Below, one piece after another: positions 1 through 6,925 of a stretch of DNA of 7,668 nt. Source of the DNA: Gammaproteobacteria bacterium (lineage in GTDB: Bacteria > Pseudomonadota > Gammaproteobacteria > Chromatiales > Chromatiaceae). The DNA is taken from positions 1 through 7,668 of the forward strand of contig JAGVUH010000401.1 in NCBI GenBank assembly GCA_019136395.1. Direction: 5' to 3'. Positions within the stretch are counted from its first letter, which is position 1. Each line of letters begins with the position of its first letter. The translations under genes and the position numbers were made by a program. The notes beneath the pieces are model-generated. The model ran no database searches and had not been told where the DNA came from. It worked only from the letters and a program-made list of their open reading frames with translations.

Positions 1-1
1 C

Positions 2-397
2 GACTTCGATCAGACTATCGCCCTCCTGGGCCGCGACCTGGCCCACCAGGTGCGCGACGCCGCCCTGGCCATCTACACCCAGTGCGCCGACTATGCCCGT
101 ACCCGGGGCATCATCATCGCCGATACCAAGTTCGAGTTCGGCCAGGACGAGACCGGCCGACTCTATCTGATCGACGAGGTCCTGACCCCTGACTCCTCCC
201 GCTTCTGGCCGGCAGACCAGTACCAGCCCGGCAGCAGCCCGCCCAGCTTCGACAAGCAGTTCGTGCGCGACTACCTGGAGACCCTGGACTGGGACAAGAC
301 CCCGCCCGGTCCCGAACTGCCCCAGGAGATCATCGCCAAGACGGCGGCCAAGTATCGCGAGGCGGAAGAGCGCTTGACCGGCCGCGGCCAAGGCTGA
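2..397 (+). CDS. purC: SAICAR synthase (phosphoribosylaminoimidazole-succinocarboxamide synthase), C-terminal 131 residues
   Basis: PurC joins aspartate to CAIR using ATP in cytosolic purine synthesis. The reading frame is open from base 2, so the gene begins outside the window; a GTG at 50 is internal and not the start. Visible family landmarks are the signature DTKFEFG (fragment residues 41-47), then [12 protein letters not shown] (58-69), a block [18 protein letters not shown] (75-92) and a charged C-terminal helix ending in LTGRGQG. This arrangement matches the longer, roughly 300-residue PurC type rather than the shorter type of about 240 residues, judged from memory. Stop TGA is at 395-397. 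It converges with gloB across a 141-base gap, so the two are not co-transcribed. No damage is seen in the visible part. Confidence 0.93.
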   Translation, partial: DFDQTIALLGRDLAHQVRDAALAIYTQCADYARTRGIIIADTKFEFGQDETGRLYLIDEVLTPDSSRFWPADQYQPGSSPPSFDKQFVRDYLETLDWDKTPPGPELPQEIIAKTAAKYREAEERLTGRGQG

Positions 398-415
398 GTG
401 GCCTGAGCCAGCGAC

Positions 416-439
416 CCACCGGTCGCGGTGCTCCGGTGG
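416..439. terminator. Possible stem-loop in the purC/gloB convergent gap
   Basis: A perfect 7-base inverted repeat (CCACCGG at 416-422 and CCGGTGG at 433-439) encloses a 10-base loop, starting 18 bases after the purC stop. A second, overlapping small hairpin (TGGCG at 437-441 and CGCCA at 445-449, three-base loop) could compete with it. There is no T-run after either, so this is not a textbook intrinsic terminator. Its place between convergent genes suggests a transcription end or 3' stabiliser. The remaining bases up to 538 hold nothing else I recognise. Confidence 0.35.
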
Positions 440-538
440 CGGCTCGCCAGAGACGTGGCGCGTGGAAAGTCGAGCCGTCGTGGCGTTGGCCGTTACCTCG
501 ATCAGGAAGCCGCCACCAGCCGTTCACGCGACCCCGGT

Positions 539-1498
539 TTAGTCATAGCGGCTGTCCTTCCACTGGCGCAGGGCGGTGAAGACCTGGGCCGCCGTGGTCA
601 GCGACTGGCCGGCGAAGGCCTCCGCCGCCGCTCGCACCCCGGGGATCGACGTGCGCAGGAAGGGGTTGGTGGCCAGTTCCTCGGCCAGGCTGGAGGGGAC
701 CGTCGGCTGCCCGGCGGCGCGAACCGCTTCAACCCGCGCCCGGCGCGCGGCCAGGGCCGGGCTGTCCGGCTCCACCCAGGCAGCGAAGCCCAGATTGGCC
801 AGGGTGTATTCGTGGGCGCAGTAGAGCAGCGTGTCCGGGGGTAGGTCGGCGATGCGCGCTAGGGAGGCGGCGAGCTGGTCAAAGGTGCCGTCGAAGACCC
901 GGCCGCAGCCAGCGGCGAAGAGGGTGTCGCCGCAGAAGAGGGCGCCAGCCCCCTCCCGTGGGGCGCTGGCGTCACCGCTGGTACCCCTGGTGCCGCTGGC
1001 AGCGCTGGCACCAATGGCGCCGCTGATTTCACCGCCCGTTCCGGCGCTGGGTGGCCTGCCCCCCGCCGCGGGGGGAGAGCGGTTCGCCGCATTACTGGCC
1101 GCCACATCACCGGCCGCGCCCGGGTGGTCGGCCAGGTAGGCGATGTGGGTCGCGGTGTGGCCGGGTACCGCCAGCACCTGGAAGGAGGTCGCCAGGCCCG
1201 GAGGCGCGATCCGATCCCCCTCGCCCACCGGGTCCGTGACCAGCCGGATGCGCCGGTCGCGGGGACCGTAGACCCGCGCCTGGGGCCAACGGGCCAGGAG
1301 GTCGGCCACCCCGCCGATGTGGTCGCCGTGATGATGGGTGAGCAGGATGGCGGCCAGGGTCAGGCCTTCCGCCGCCAGGCGCGCGATCACCGGCTCTTCG
1401 TCGCCCGGATCCACCACCGTGACCAGGTCCCGCCCCTCCTGGCGCAGCAGCCAGATGTAATTGTCGTCGAAGGCGGGGATGGGGCTTATGTTCAGCAT
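539..1498 (-). CDS. gloB: Hydroxyacylglutathione hydrolase (glyoxalase II) with a 61-residue insertion
   Basis: GloB hydrolyses S-lactoylglutathione to lactate and glutathione, the second step of methylglyoxal detoxification, using a metallo-beta-lactamase fold with two metal ions. Metal ligands are visible: THHHGDH (residues 54-60), H114 in PGHTATH, D191 in CGDTLF and H229 in CAHEYT. The C-terminal substrate domain ends in RQWKDSRYD, as in the family. I chose ATG 1498 because MLNISPIPAFDDNYIW matches the usual N-terminus and GGAG (1505-1508) lies 6 bases upstream; the frame is open back to 1660, but that extension is unlike the family. The protein has 319 residues against about 250-260 usually. 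The excess is one Ala/Gly/Ser/Pro-rich insertion at residues 125-185 (bases 944-1126), between AYLAD and ALFCGD, after the third metal-binding motif. All catalytic motifs survive. Confidence 0.93.
   Translation of the reverse strand: MLNISPIPAFDDNYIWLLRQEGRDLVTVVDPGDEEPVIARLAAEGLTLAAILLTHHHGDHIGGVADLLARWPQARVYGPRDRRIRLVTDPVGEGDRIAPPGLATSFQVLAVPGHTATHIAYLADHPGAAGDVAASNAANRSPPAAGGRPPSAGTGGEISGAIGASAASGTRGTSGDASAPREGAGALFCGDTLFAAGCGRVFDGTFDQLAASLARIADLPPDTLLYCAHEYTLANLGFAAWVEPDSPALAARRARVEAVRAAGQPTVPSSLAEELATNPFLRTSIPGVRAAAEAFAGQSLTTAAQVFTALRQWKDSRYD
981..1025. repeat. Degenerate 9-base tandem repeat inside the GloB insertion
   Basis: Five successive 9-base units on the + strand (GTACCCCTG, GTGCCGCTG, GCAGCGCTG, GCACCAATG, GCGCCGCTG) share an ending of CTG or ATG, with less regular units on the left. 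On the coding strand they encode a three-residue rhythm (SGA, IGA, SAA, SGT, RGT), so glycine or alanine recurs every third position, like a very short collagen-type stretch. Slippage at such a repeat would explain part of the extra length of GloB. The same insertion also holds a perfect G:C inverted repeat, six C at 1059-1064 and six G at 1070-1075. Confidence 0.55.
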
Positions 1499-1604
1499 GA
1501 TGGGCTCCGGTTTGCGGTTCGGGCGGGGAATCGGTGCCGCAACTGCCGAGAGGCTGGCCATTCTCGTGGGTGGCGCATCAGCGTTCTGGTTTCGGCTGGG
1601 GCAA

Positions 1605-1682
1605 TCCCCGGCTGCATGCGAATGACCTGGTCTCCGGACGGCACCCCTGGCCGCGAGCAAATACCCTGGTCTCCGGCCGGCA
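1605..1682. repeat. 39-base imperfect tandem repeat between dxs and gloB
   Basis: Read on the - strand, two adjacent 39-base units start at 1682 and 1643, each with TGCCG followed by the core CCGGAGACCAGG. By hand they match at 30 of 39 positions. A third, more degenerate unit seems to follow from 1604 (TGCC...CCGAAACCAG), offset by about two bases. The array fills much of the 195-base gap between the dxs stop and the gloB start. The 11-base core also occurs in the copA linker (6593-6603). Because the period is a multiple of three, the repeat also reads as a 13-residue protein repeat in one frame, but I see no sign that this is translated. Confidence 0.6.
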
Positions 1683-1693
1683 TCCTCTGCTGG

Positions 1694-2854
1694 CTAAGCG
1701 CCAGTGCCCAATGGACCCAGGGCCTCCCGGACCGCGCGCTCGATGCCCGCCGCGTCCAGGCCGCAGGCGGCCAGTTGGGCCTCGTGACCGTCCTGCTCGA
1801 TATAGCGATCGGGCAGACCTAGGTGCAGCAGGCGCGGCGCCAGGCCGCGGCTGGCGAGGAACTCGGCCACGGCGGACCCGGCGCCGCCGGCGATGGCGTT
1901 CTCCTCCACCGTCACCAGCAGGGGGTGGCGGGCGGCCAGGTCCAGGATCAGCCCCTCGTCCAGGGGCTTGACGAAGCGCATGTTGGCGACGCTGGCGTCC
2001 AGGGCCTCCGCCGCCACCAGGGCCGGGGCCAGGCGACTGCCGAAGGCCAGAATGGCGACCTCGCGCCCTTCGCGCCGCAGCTCGCCTTGGCCCAGGGGCA
2101 GGGGCTCCAGGCCGGGGGCGATCGGGGCCCCGGGCCCGGTGCCGCGGGGATAGCGCACCAGGGCCGGCCCCGGGTGCTCATAGGCGGTCTGCAAGAGGCG
2201 CCGACACTCGTCCTCGTCCGCCGGGGCGGCGATCACCAGGTCCGGCAGGCAGCGGCCGAAGCTGAGATCGAAGCTGCCGGCGTGGGTGGCCCCGTCCGGG
2301 CCCACCAGGCCGGCGCGATCCACCGCCAGGGTCACGTCCAGGCCCTGGAGGCAGATGTCATGGACCAGTTGATCGTAGGCGCGCTGCAGGAAGGTGGAAT
2401 AGATGGCCACCACCGGCTTGAAGCCCTCGCAGGCCAGGCCCGCCGCCAGGGTCAGGGCGTGCTGCTCGGCGATGCCGACATCGAAATAACGCTCCGGGTA
2501 AAGTTGCGAAAAGCGCGTCAGGCCCGAGCCCTCGCACATCCAGTCGCCGAAGACTTGGGTGTAGGAGCGCCCAACGGCCGTGCCGCTCTTGCCCGCCGGG
2601 GCGCCGGTGGCGCGGTCGAAGGGCGAGACGCCGTGAAAGGCCACGGGCTTTTCCTCCGCCGGCTCGTAGCCCCGGCCCTTGCGCGTCACCACGTGCAGCA
2701 GGCGCGGCCCGGTCATGGTCTTCATGTTGCGCAGGGTGGCGACCAGGCTGCCCAGGTCATGGCCATCGATGGGGCCGATGTAGTTGAAGCCCAGTTCCTC
2801 GAACAGGGTGCTGGGCATGACCATGCCCTTCATGTGCTCCTCCCAGCGCCCCAC
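1694..2854 (-). CDS. dxs: 1-deoxy-D-xylulose-5-phosphate synthase, C-terminal part of a frame-broken gene
   Basis: Dxs condenses pyruvate with glyceraldehyde 3-phosphate using thiamine diphosphate, the first step of the MEP isoprenoid pathway. This 386-codon stretch carries the rest of the enzyme: [19 protein letters not shown] (from residue 5), IDGHD (29-33), KGRGYEPAE (59-67), the transketolase-like segment [11 protein letters not shown] (123-133), FLQRAYDQ (155-162), [11 protein letters not shown] (178-188), RYPRG (234-238), and the C-terminal domain with RFVKPLDE and VTVEENA. The GTG at 2854 is simply where this frame opens; nothing suggests a real start. An internal in-frame loss is visible: FGDWMCE (102-108) runs straight into GSGLTRF, while relatives carry about 17 more residues ending in ITPAMRE. 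The glutamate of MREGSG is catalytically important in this family; E108 could stand in for it by position. Stop TAG is at 1694-1696. Confidence 0.88.
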   Translation of the reverse strand: MGRWEEHMKGMVMPSTLFEELGFNYIGPIDGHDLGSLVATLRNMKTMTGPRLLHVVTRKGRGYEPAEEKPVAFHGVSPFDRATGAPAGKSGTAVGRSYTQVFGDWMCEGSGLTRFSQLYPERYFDVGIAEQHALTLAAGLACEGFKPVVAIYSTFLQRAYDQLVHDICLQGLDVTLAVDRAGLVGPDGATHAGSFDLSFGRCLPDLVIAAPADEDECRRLLQTAYEHPGPALVRYPRGTGPGAPIAPGLEPLPLGQGELRREGREVAILAFGSRLAPALVAAEALDASVANMRFVKPLDEGLILDLAARHPLLVTVEENAIAGGAGSAVAEFLASRGLAPRLLHLGLPDRYIEQDGHEAQLAACGLDAAGIERAVREALGPLGTGA

Positions 2855-3488
2855 CGAGCTTGCCGGACAGGAGCCGCGCCAGGTGGTTGCTGATCGCCCC
2901 CACCGGCGGCGAGATGGACATCTCGTTGTCGTTGAGGATGACCATCATGTCGGTATCGGTGGCGCCGGCATGGTTGAGGGCCTCGAAGGCCATCCCCGCC
3001 CCCAGGGCGCCGTCGCCGATCACCGCCACCACGTGCCGCGGCTCGCCCTTGAGCCGCGCCGCCACCGCCATGCCCATGGCGGCGCCGATGGAGGTGCTGG
3101 AGTGGCCCACGCCGAAGGTGTCGTAGACGCTTTCCGCGCGTTTGGGAAAGCCCGACAGGCCGCCACCCTGCCGCAGGGTGGCCATGCGCTCCCGGCGGCC
3201 GGTGAGGATCTTGTGTGGGTAGGCCTGGTGGCCCACGTCCCAGATCAGCCGATCCGCCGGGGTGTCGAAGACATAGTGCAGGGCGATGGTCAGTTCCACC
3301 ACCCCCAGGCTGGCCGCCAGGTGGCCGCCGGTGCGCGACACGCTGTCCACCAGAAAGGCGCGCAATTCCGCCGCCAGGGCGGGGAGCTTATCCTCGGATA
3401 AGCGGCGCAGATCGGTGGGGAAGTCGACGGTGGCGAGCAGCGGATAACGCCCGCCCCCCTGGGGATGGCTCGGGTTGGCGTGAGGCAT
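2757..3488 (-). CDS. dxs: 1-deoxy-D-xylulose-5-phosphate synthase, N-terminal part of a frame-broken gene
   Basis: This part begins at ATG 3488, preceded by GGAAGG (3501-3506) at a rather long spacing of 12 bases; the first residues then align with known Dxs starts. Landmarks are [15 protein letters not shown] (48-62), [19 protein letters not shown] (81-99), GHSSTS (128-133) and the thiamine-diphosphate motif from GDG (158-160) to LNDN (185-188), then [11 protein letters not shown] ending at residue 211 (base 2856). After that the frame reads 32 unrelated residues to a stop at 2757, overlapping the C-terminal part. Family members have about 25 residues between GKL and EEH(M/I)KGM; here only about four codons of that remain, in the other frame. 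The two parts give 211 + 386 residues, which with the roughly 38 missing would be a normal length near 635. No frame yields a whole enzyme. Confidence 0.88.
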   Translation of the reverse strand: MPHANPSHPQGGGRYPLLATVDFPTDLRRLSEDKLPALAAELRAFLVDSVSRTGGHLAASLGVVELTIALHYVFDTPADRLIWDVGHQAYPHKILTGRRERMATLRQGGGLSGFPKRAESVYDTFGVGHSSTSIGAAMGMAVAARLKGEPRHVVAVIGDGALGAGMAFEALNHAGATDTDMMVILNDNEMSISPPVGAISNHLARLLSGKLGGALGGAHEGHGHAQHPVRGTGLQLHRPHRWP

Positions 3489-3624
3489 GATGTCGGCGGT
3501 CCTTCCTGAGAACGACAAGGGCGATCGCGAAAGGGGGATAAGTCTACCCCAAGCGTGCCGGAATTGGATGATTGGCGGCAATGGGCGATTGCGGCAGGCC
3601 GGCGGATGGTAAGCGGCGGCTGGC

Positions 3625-4572
3625 TCAGGAGACCACCGGCGTCGGGGATGCGGCGGGCATCCAGCCGGGGGTCTCCGCCGCCAACTGGCGCGCCTCGCTC
3701 AGCACGAACTGGCGAAAGGCCCGGGCCGAGGGTGAGAGACGCTTGCCCTGGCGATAGACCAGGTACCACTGGCGCTGAATGGGGAAGCCGCTCACGTCCA
3801 GGATCACCAGTTTCTGGGTGAGCAGTTCCAGTTCAATGGTGTGGATGGAGACCACGCTCAACCCCAGGCCGGCGCGCACCGACTGCTTGATGGCCTCGTT
3901 GCGGGTCATCTGCATGCCGGTCCGGAAGCTGACCCCGCGGTCACTCAGGAAGCGCTCCATCGCCTGGCGCGTCCCCGAGCCCGGCTCGCGCATGACGAAG
4001 ACCTCGTCCGCCAGTCGCGTCAGGGGGATGTCCCGCGCCGTGGCCAGCGGGTGGTCCGGGGGCGCCACCACCACCAGGGGATTGTCCATGAAGACCTCGG
4101 CCTCCACCTCGACACCCGCCGGGGGCTGGCCCATGAGGACCAGATCCACGGCATTGGCCTCCAGCAGGCGCACCAGTTGCTCGCGGTTGGTCACGTCCAG
4201 GGCTAGGGCGATGCCCGGATAACGGTGATGGAAGGCCGCCAGAAGTTTGGGGGCGAAGTAATTCACGGTGCTGGCCACCGCCACCGACAGGCGGCCACGG
4301 CTGACCCCCTTGAGGGACTCCATCACATCCTGCAACTCCCGCAGGGAGCGGTCGATGCCCTGGCTGTAGGGATAAAGCTCCCGCCCGGCCTCGGTGAGGG
4401 CGATGCCGCGGCCCAGTTTCTCGAACAGGGGCAGGCCCAGCTCCTCCTCAAGCTGGCGCACCTGCATGGAGACCGCAGGTTGGGTCAGGTGCAACTCCTC
4501 GGCGGCGCGGGTGTAGCTCATGTGGCGTACCACGGCGGCGAAGACCCGTAACTGGCGTAAGGAGATGTTCAT
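3625..4572 (-). CDS. cbbR: LysR-family transcriptional regulator, CbbR-like
   Basis: LysR-type regulators bind DNA as tetramers through an N-terminal winged helix and sense a small effector through a periplasmic-binding-like domain. The helix-turn-helix is clear: [20 protein letters not shown] (19-38) then [14 protein letters not shown] (39-52). The effector domain has features I associate with CbbR, the activator of Calvin-cycle operons: [16 protein letters not shown] (99-114), LDVTNRE (125-131), MGQPP (147-151), [14 protein letters not shown] (164-177), REPGSGTR (195-202), [18 protein letters not shown] (225-242). At 315 residues it is full length and undamaged, unlike its neighbours. ATG 4572 has no good ribosome binding site, but the small ORF upstream ends 9 bases before it, so translational coupling is possible. 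CbbR genes usually stand divergent to RuBisCO genes; here no cbb gene is in view, so the exact target is uncertain. Confidence 0.88.
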   Translation of the reverse strand: MNISLRQLRVFAAVVRHMSYTRAAEELHLTQPAVSMQVRQLEEELGLPLFEKLGRGIALTEAGRELYPYSQGIDRSLRELQDVMESLKGVSRGRLSVAVASTVNYFAPKLLAAFHHRYPGIALALDVTNREQLVRLLEANAVDLVLMGQPPAGVEVEAEVFMDNPLVVVAPPDHPLATARDIPLTRLADEVFVMREPGSGTRQAMERFLSDRGVSFRTGMQMTRNEAIKQSVRAGLGLSVVSIHTIELELLTQKLVILDVSGFPIQRQWYLVYRQGKRLSPSARAFRQFVLSEARQLAAETPGWMPAASPTPVVS

Positions 4573-4581
4573 CGGGGGATC

Positions 4582-4725
4582 TTATCCGGCGTGGGGCGCG
4601 GAATGTTGACTGACGGGCGGGGTGGTGGCGGCCCATGGCGGGTGGCCGTGGATCCGAGGGTCCGCAATGCGCCCAAGAGGCTCGGGCAACCAGGTGAACC
4701 AGGTCAACAACCGGGACAGGATCAT
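4582..4725 (-). CDS. Possible 47-residue small protein between copA and cbbR
   Basis: An ATG at 4725 follows AGGAG (4734-4738) at an ideal 8-base spacing and starts an ORF of 47 codons ending in TAA at 4582-4584. It begins 19 bases after the copA stop and ends 9 bases before the cbbR start, filling the gap almost exactly. The N-terminus is hydrophobic and tryptophan-rich (MILSRLLTWFTWLPEP); the remainder is Pro/His-rich with four histidines. By my count 38 of 47 codons end in G or C, compatible with the neighbours. The TWFTW stretch comes from a 9-base direct repeat (ACCTGGTTC, then ACCTGGTTG). I do not recognise a family. A membrane-attached or metal-linked peptide is conceivable from position and composition, but that is a guess; it could also be a chance ORF. 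Confidence 0.42.
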   Translation of the reverse strand: MILSRLLTWFTWLPEPLGRIADPRIHGHPPWAATTPPVSQHSAPHAG

Positions 4726-4744
4726 CGCCTTGGCTCCTGAATGC

Positions 4745-6895
4745 TCATCGCAGTGAACGCCGGAAGTGCCGCAGCCGCAGGCTGTTGCCGACGACGAAGA
4801 GGCTCGACAGGCTCATGGCTGCTGCCGCGATCATGGGGTTGAGCAGCCAGCCGCTTAGCGGATAGAGGACCCCCGCCGCCAGGGGGATGAGGAGCAGATT
4901 GTAGGCGAAGGCCCAGAAGAAATTCCCGCGGATGGTCGCCAGGGTCCGCCGCGCCAGGGGGATGGCGCTCAGCAGGGTGCGAGGGTCATGGGACATGAGC
5001 ACCAGGTCACCCGCCTCGACGGCGATATCCGTCCCGGTGCCAATGGCGATGCCGACGTCGGCCTGAGCCAGGGCCGGGGCATCGTTGATGCCGTCGCCGA
5101 CGAAGGCCACCCGGCGGCCCTGGGCCTGGAAGGCCTTCACCGCCTCCGCCTTGCCGCCGGGCAGGACCTCGCCCAGGGCCTCGTCGATGCTCAGGTGCCG
5201 CGCCGTCAGCGCCACCGTCGCTGCCCGGTCGCCGCTAAGGAGCACGGTGTTGATTCCCAGGGCCTTGAGCCCGGCGATGGCCTCGATACTGCCCTCCCGA
5301 AGGGGGTCGGTAACCCCGATGAGTCCCAGGGCCTGAGCGTCGCGGGCGACATAGATCAGGGAGCGCCCCTGGGCCTCCAGCGCGGCCGCCGCGGTCGCCA
5401 GGGGGGACGGGTCGATGCCCAGGTCCCGCAGATGGCGCGCCGAGCCGATGTTCGCCGGTTCCTCTGCCGCCGCGACCACCGCCCGCGCCAGGGGGTGCTG
5501 GCTGTAACGCTCCAGGGCCGCCACCTGGGCCAGGAGGCCGTCCCGGTCGCCGTCCAGGGCGACGACGTCGGTCACGGTGGGGTGGCCCAGGGTCAGGGTG
5601 CCGGTCTTGTCGAAGACCAGGGTGTCCACGCCGGCCAGTCGTTCCAGGGCCGGGCCGCTGCGAAACAGCAGGCCCATCTCCGCCGCGCGGCCGGTCCCGA
5701 CCAGGATGGCGGTCGGCGTCGCCAGGCCCATGGCGCAGGGGCAGGCCACCACCAGCACGCTCACCGCCGCGACGAAGGCATAGTTCAGTGCCGGCGCGGG
5801 CCCGACCAGCAGCCAGATGGCGAAGGTCACCAGGGCCAGGGCCATCACCCCCGGCACGAAGACGGCGGCGATGCGGTCCGCCAGGGCCTGGATGGGCGGC
5901 TTCTCCGCCTGGGCCTCCTGGACCAGGCGGATGATCTGGGCCAGCACCGTGTCGGCACCCAGGCGGGTGACCCAGCTCTCGCCGCGCTCCACCTCGCCAT
6001 CGGTGGCGATGCGCTCCCCGGGGCGGGCAATGACCAGGTCACCCAGGACGATGGCCTGGGAGGGGATATCCAGCTCCCGCCCCTCCCGAACCACCCGCGC
6101 GGTCTGGGGCCGCAACGCCACCAGGCGCCGGATCGCCGCCGAGGTGCGCCCCTTGGCCCGGGCCTCCAGCCATTTGCCCAGCAGGATGAGGCTGACGATC
6201 ACCGCCGCGGCCTCGAAATAAAAGTGGGCGGTGCCCGGAGGGAAGAGGTCCGGCGCCACCAGGGCCAGTGTGGAGTAGGCGAAGGCGGCGCCCCCGCCGA
6301 GCATGACCAGGCTGCTCATGCCCGGGCTCAGGGAACGCAATTCCGCCCAGCCGTGGCGCAGGAAGCGCCGGCCCGCCCAGAAATAGACCGGGGCCGCCAG
6401 CACTAATTGCAGCAGCCCCTGAAGGCGCCCGTCGAGATGGGCCTCCAGCCTGTGATGCCAGGGTGGCCAAAGCATGGGCCCCATGGCCAGGAGCAGCAGG
6501 GGGAGGGTGAAGGCGGCGGCCAGGCGCAGGTCACGGGCGAGGCTGGGATCGCCGATCGTCCTGGCCCTGCCCTCCAGTCTGTCTTCGGACGTCTGGTCTC
6601 CGGAGTCTGTCGCCGTGGTGCTTGAGGGTACTTCAGCCCCGCCGCCCGTCGTGACCGCGGTGGCCTTCTCCGCCTCTTCTACGGGGAGACGGGGCTCATA
6701 CCCCGCCTCCTGGATAGCCGCCGCGATGGCCGCTGGTTCCAGCATGGCAGGCAGATAGCTCACCCTGGCCTCTTCCGTGACCAGGTTGACCGAGGCCTCG
6801 ACGACGCCAGGCAGGCGGCGCAGCACCCGCTCTACCCGGGCGCTGCAATTGGCGCAGGTCATGCCGCCGACGCCAAAACGGATCTCAGTGCTCAT
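4745..6895 (-). CDS. copA: Copper-translocating P1B-type ATPase, lacking two conserved segments
   Basis: CopA exports Cu(I) across the inner membrane using ATP. Visible in order: one heavy-metal domain with GMTCANC (11-17); a low-complexity linker (about 75-115); membrane helices around 122-142, 160-176, 193-213 and 225-241; the actuator region; a helix pair at 343-365 and 371-395 with the metal-binding CPC (385-387); the phosphorylation motif DKTGT (429-433); SQHPLA (465-470) of the nucleotide domain; GDGINDAP (600-607); and two C-terminal helices. AGAGGG (6901-6906) precedes ATG 6895. Two segments are absent in frame. VERGESWV (302-309) runs directly into TRLGADTVLAQ, so the TGES dephosphorylation motif and about 35 residues are gone. 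VVAAAEE (473-479) runs into PANIGSARHL, so about 27 residues with the Gly-x-Gly nucleotide loop are gone. At 716 residues it is short. As written it should not complete the transport cycle. Ag(I) is an alternative ion. Confidence 0.92.
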   Translation of the reverse strand: MSTEIRFGVGGMTCANCSARVERVLRRLPGVVEASVNLVTEEARVSYLPAMLEPAAIAAAIQEAGYEPRLPVEEAEKATAVTTGGGAEVPSSTTATDSGDQTSEDRLEGRARTIGDPSLARDLRLAAAFTLPLLLLAMGPMLWPPWHHRLEAHLDGRLQGLLQLVLAAPVYFWAGRRFLRHGWAELRSLSPGMSSLVMLGGGAAFAYSTLALVAPDLFPPGTAHFYFEAAAVIVSLILLGKWLEARAKGRTSAAIRRLVALRPQTARVVREGRELDIPSQAIVLGDLVIARPGERIATDGEVERGESWVTRLGADTVLAQIIRLVQEAQAEKPPIQALADRIAAVFVPGVMALALVTFAIWLLVGPAPALNYAFVAAVSVLVVACPCAMGLATPTAILVGTGRAAEMGLLFRSGPALERLAGVDTLVFDKTGTLTLGHPTVTDVVALDGDRDGLLAQVAALERYSQHPLARAVVAAAEEPANIGSARHLRDLGIDPSPLATAAAALEAQGRSLIYVARDAQALGLIGVTDPLREGSIEAIAGLKALGINTVLLSGDRAATVALTARHLSIDEALGEVLPGGKAEAVKAFQAQGRRVAFVGDGINDAPALAQADVGIAIGTGTDIAVEAGDLVLMSHDPRTLLSAIPLARRTLATIRGNFFWAFAYNLLLIPLAAGVLYPLSGWLLNPMIAAAAMSLSSLFVVGNSLRLRHFRRSLR

Positions 6896-6925
6896 GACGA
6901 CCCTCTGGGTGCCCGGTCAGGTTCG

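Noticed and set aside
1499..1660. 54-codon upstream extension of gloB
   Set aside because: The extension does not resemble a signal peptide or any GloB N-terminus, while ATG 1498 has a good ribosome site and begins the family sequence. The extension also runs through the 39-base repeat.
1605..1682. CRISPR-like array
   Set aside because: Units are contiguous and imperfect with no distinct spacers, only two or three copies, and there are no cas genes.
2836..2861. Programmed frameshift or ribosome bypass in dxs
   Set aside because: G-runs near the junction could be slippery, but about 21 conserved residues are absent from both frames, so recoding could not restore the enzyme.
1823..2893. Open frame on the + strand (356 codons) opposite dxs
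   Set aside because: Composition is low-complexity (Gly, Gln, Ala, Arg) and it simply shadows dxs codons; no ribosome site or motif supports it.
3578..3592. GCAAT/ATTGC inverted repeat
   Set aside because: Five pairs with no extension is expected by chance in a sequence this long.
3489..3624. Promoter for dxs or terminator of cbbR in the 136-base gap
   Set aside because: I saw a TAGACT that could be a -10 box but no matching -35 at proper spacing, and only a 5-base hairpin (3578-3592) without a T-run; neither is strong enough to list.
4988..6406. Long open frame on the + strand (472 codons) opposite copA
   Set aside because: Its translation is Gly/Gln/His/Arg-rich with no domain, and it is the mirror of a well-supported gene in GC-rich DNA, where antisense frames stay open by codon bias.
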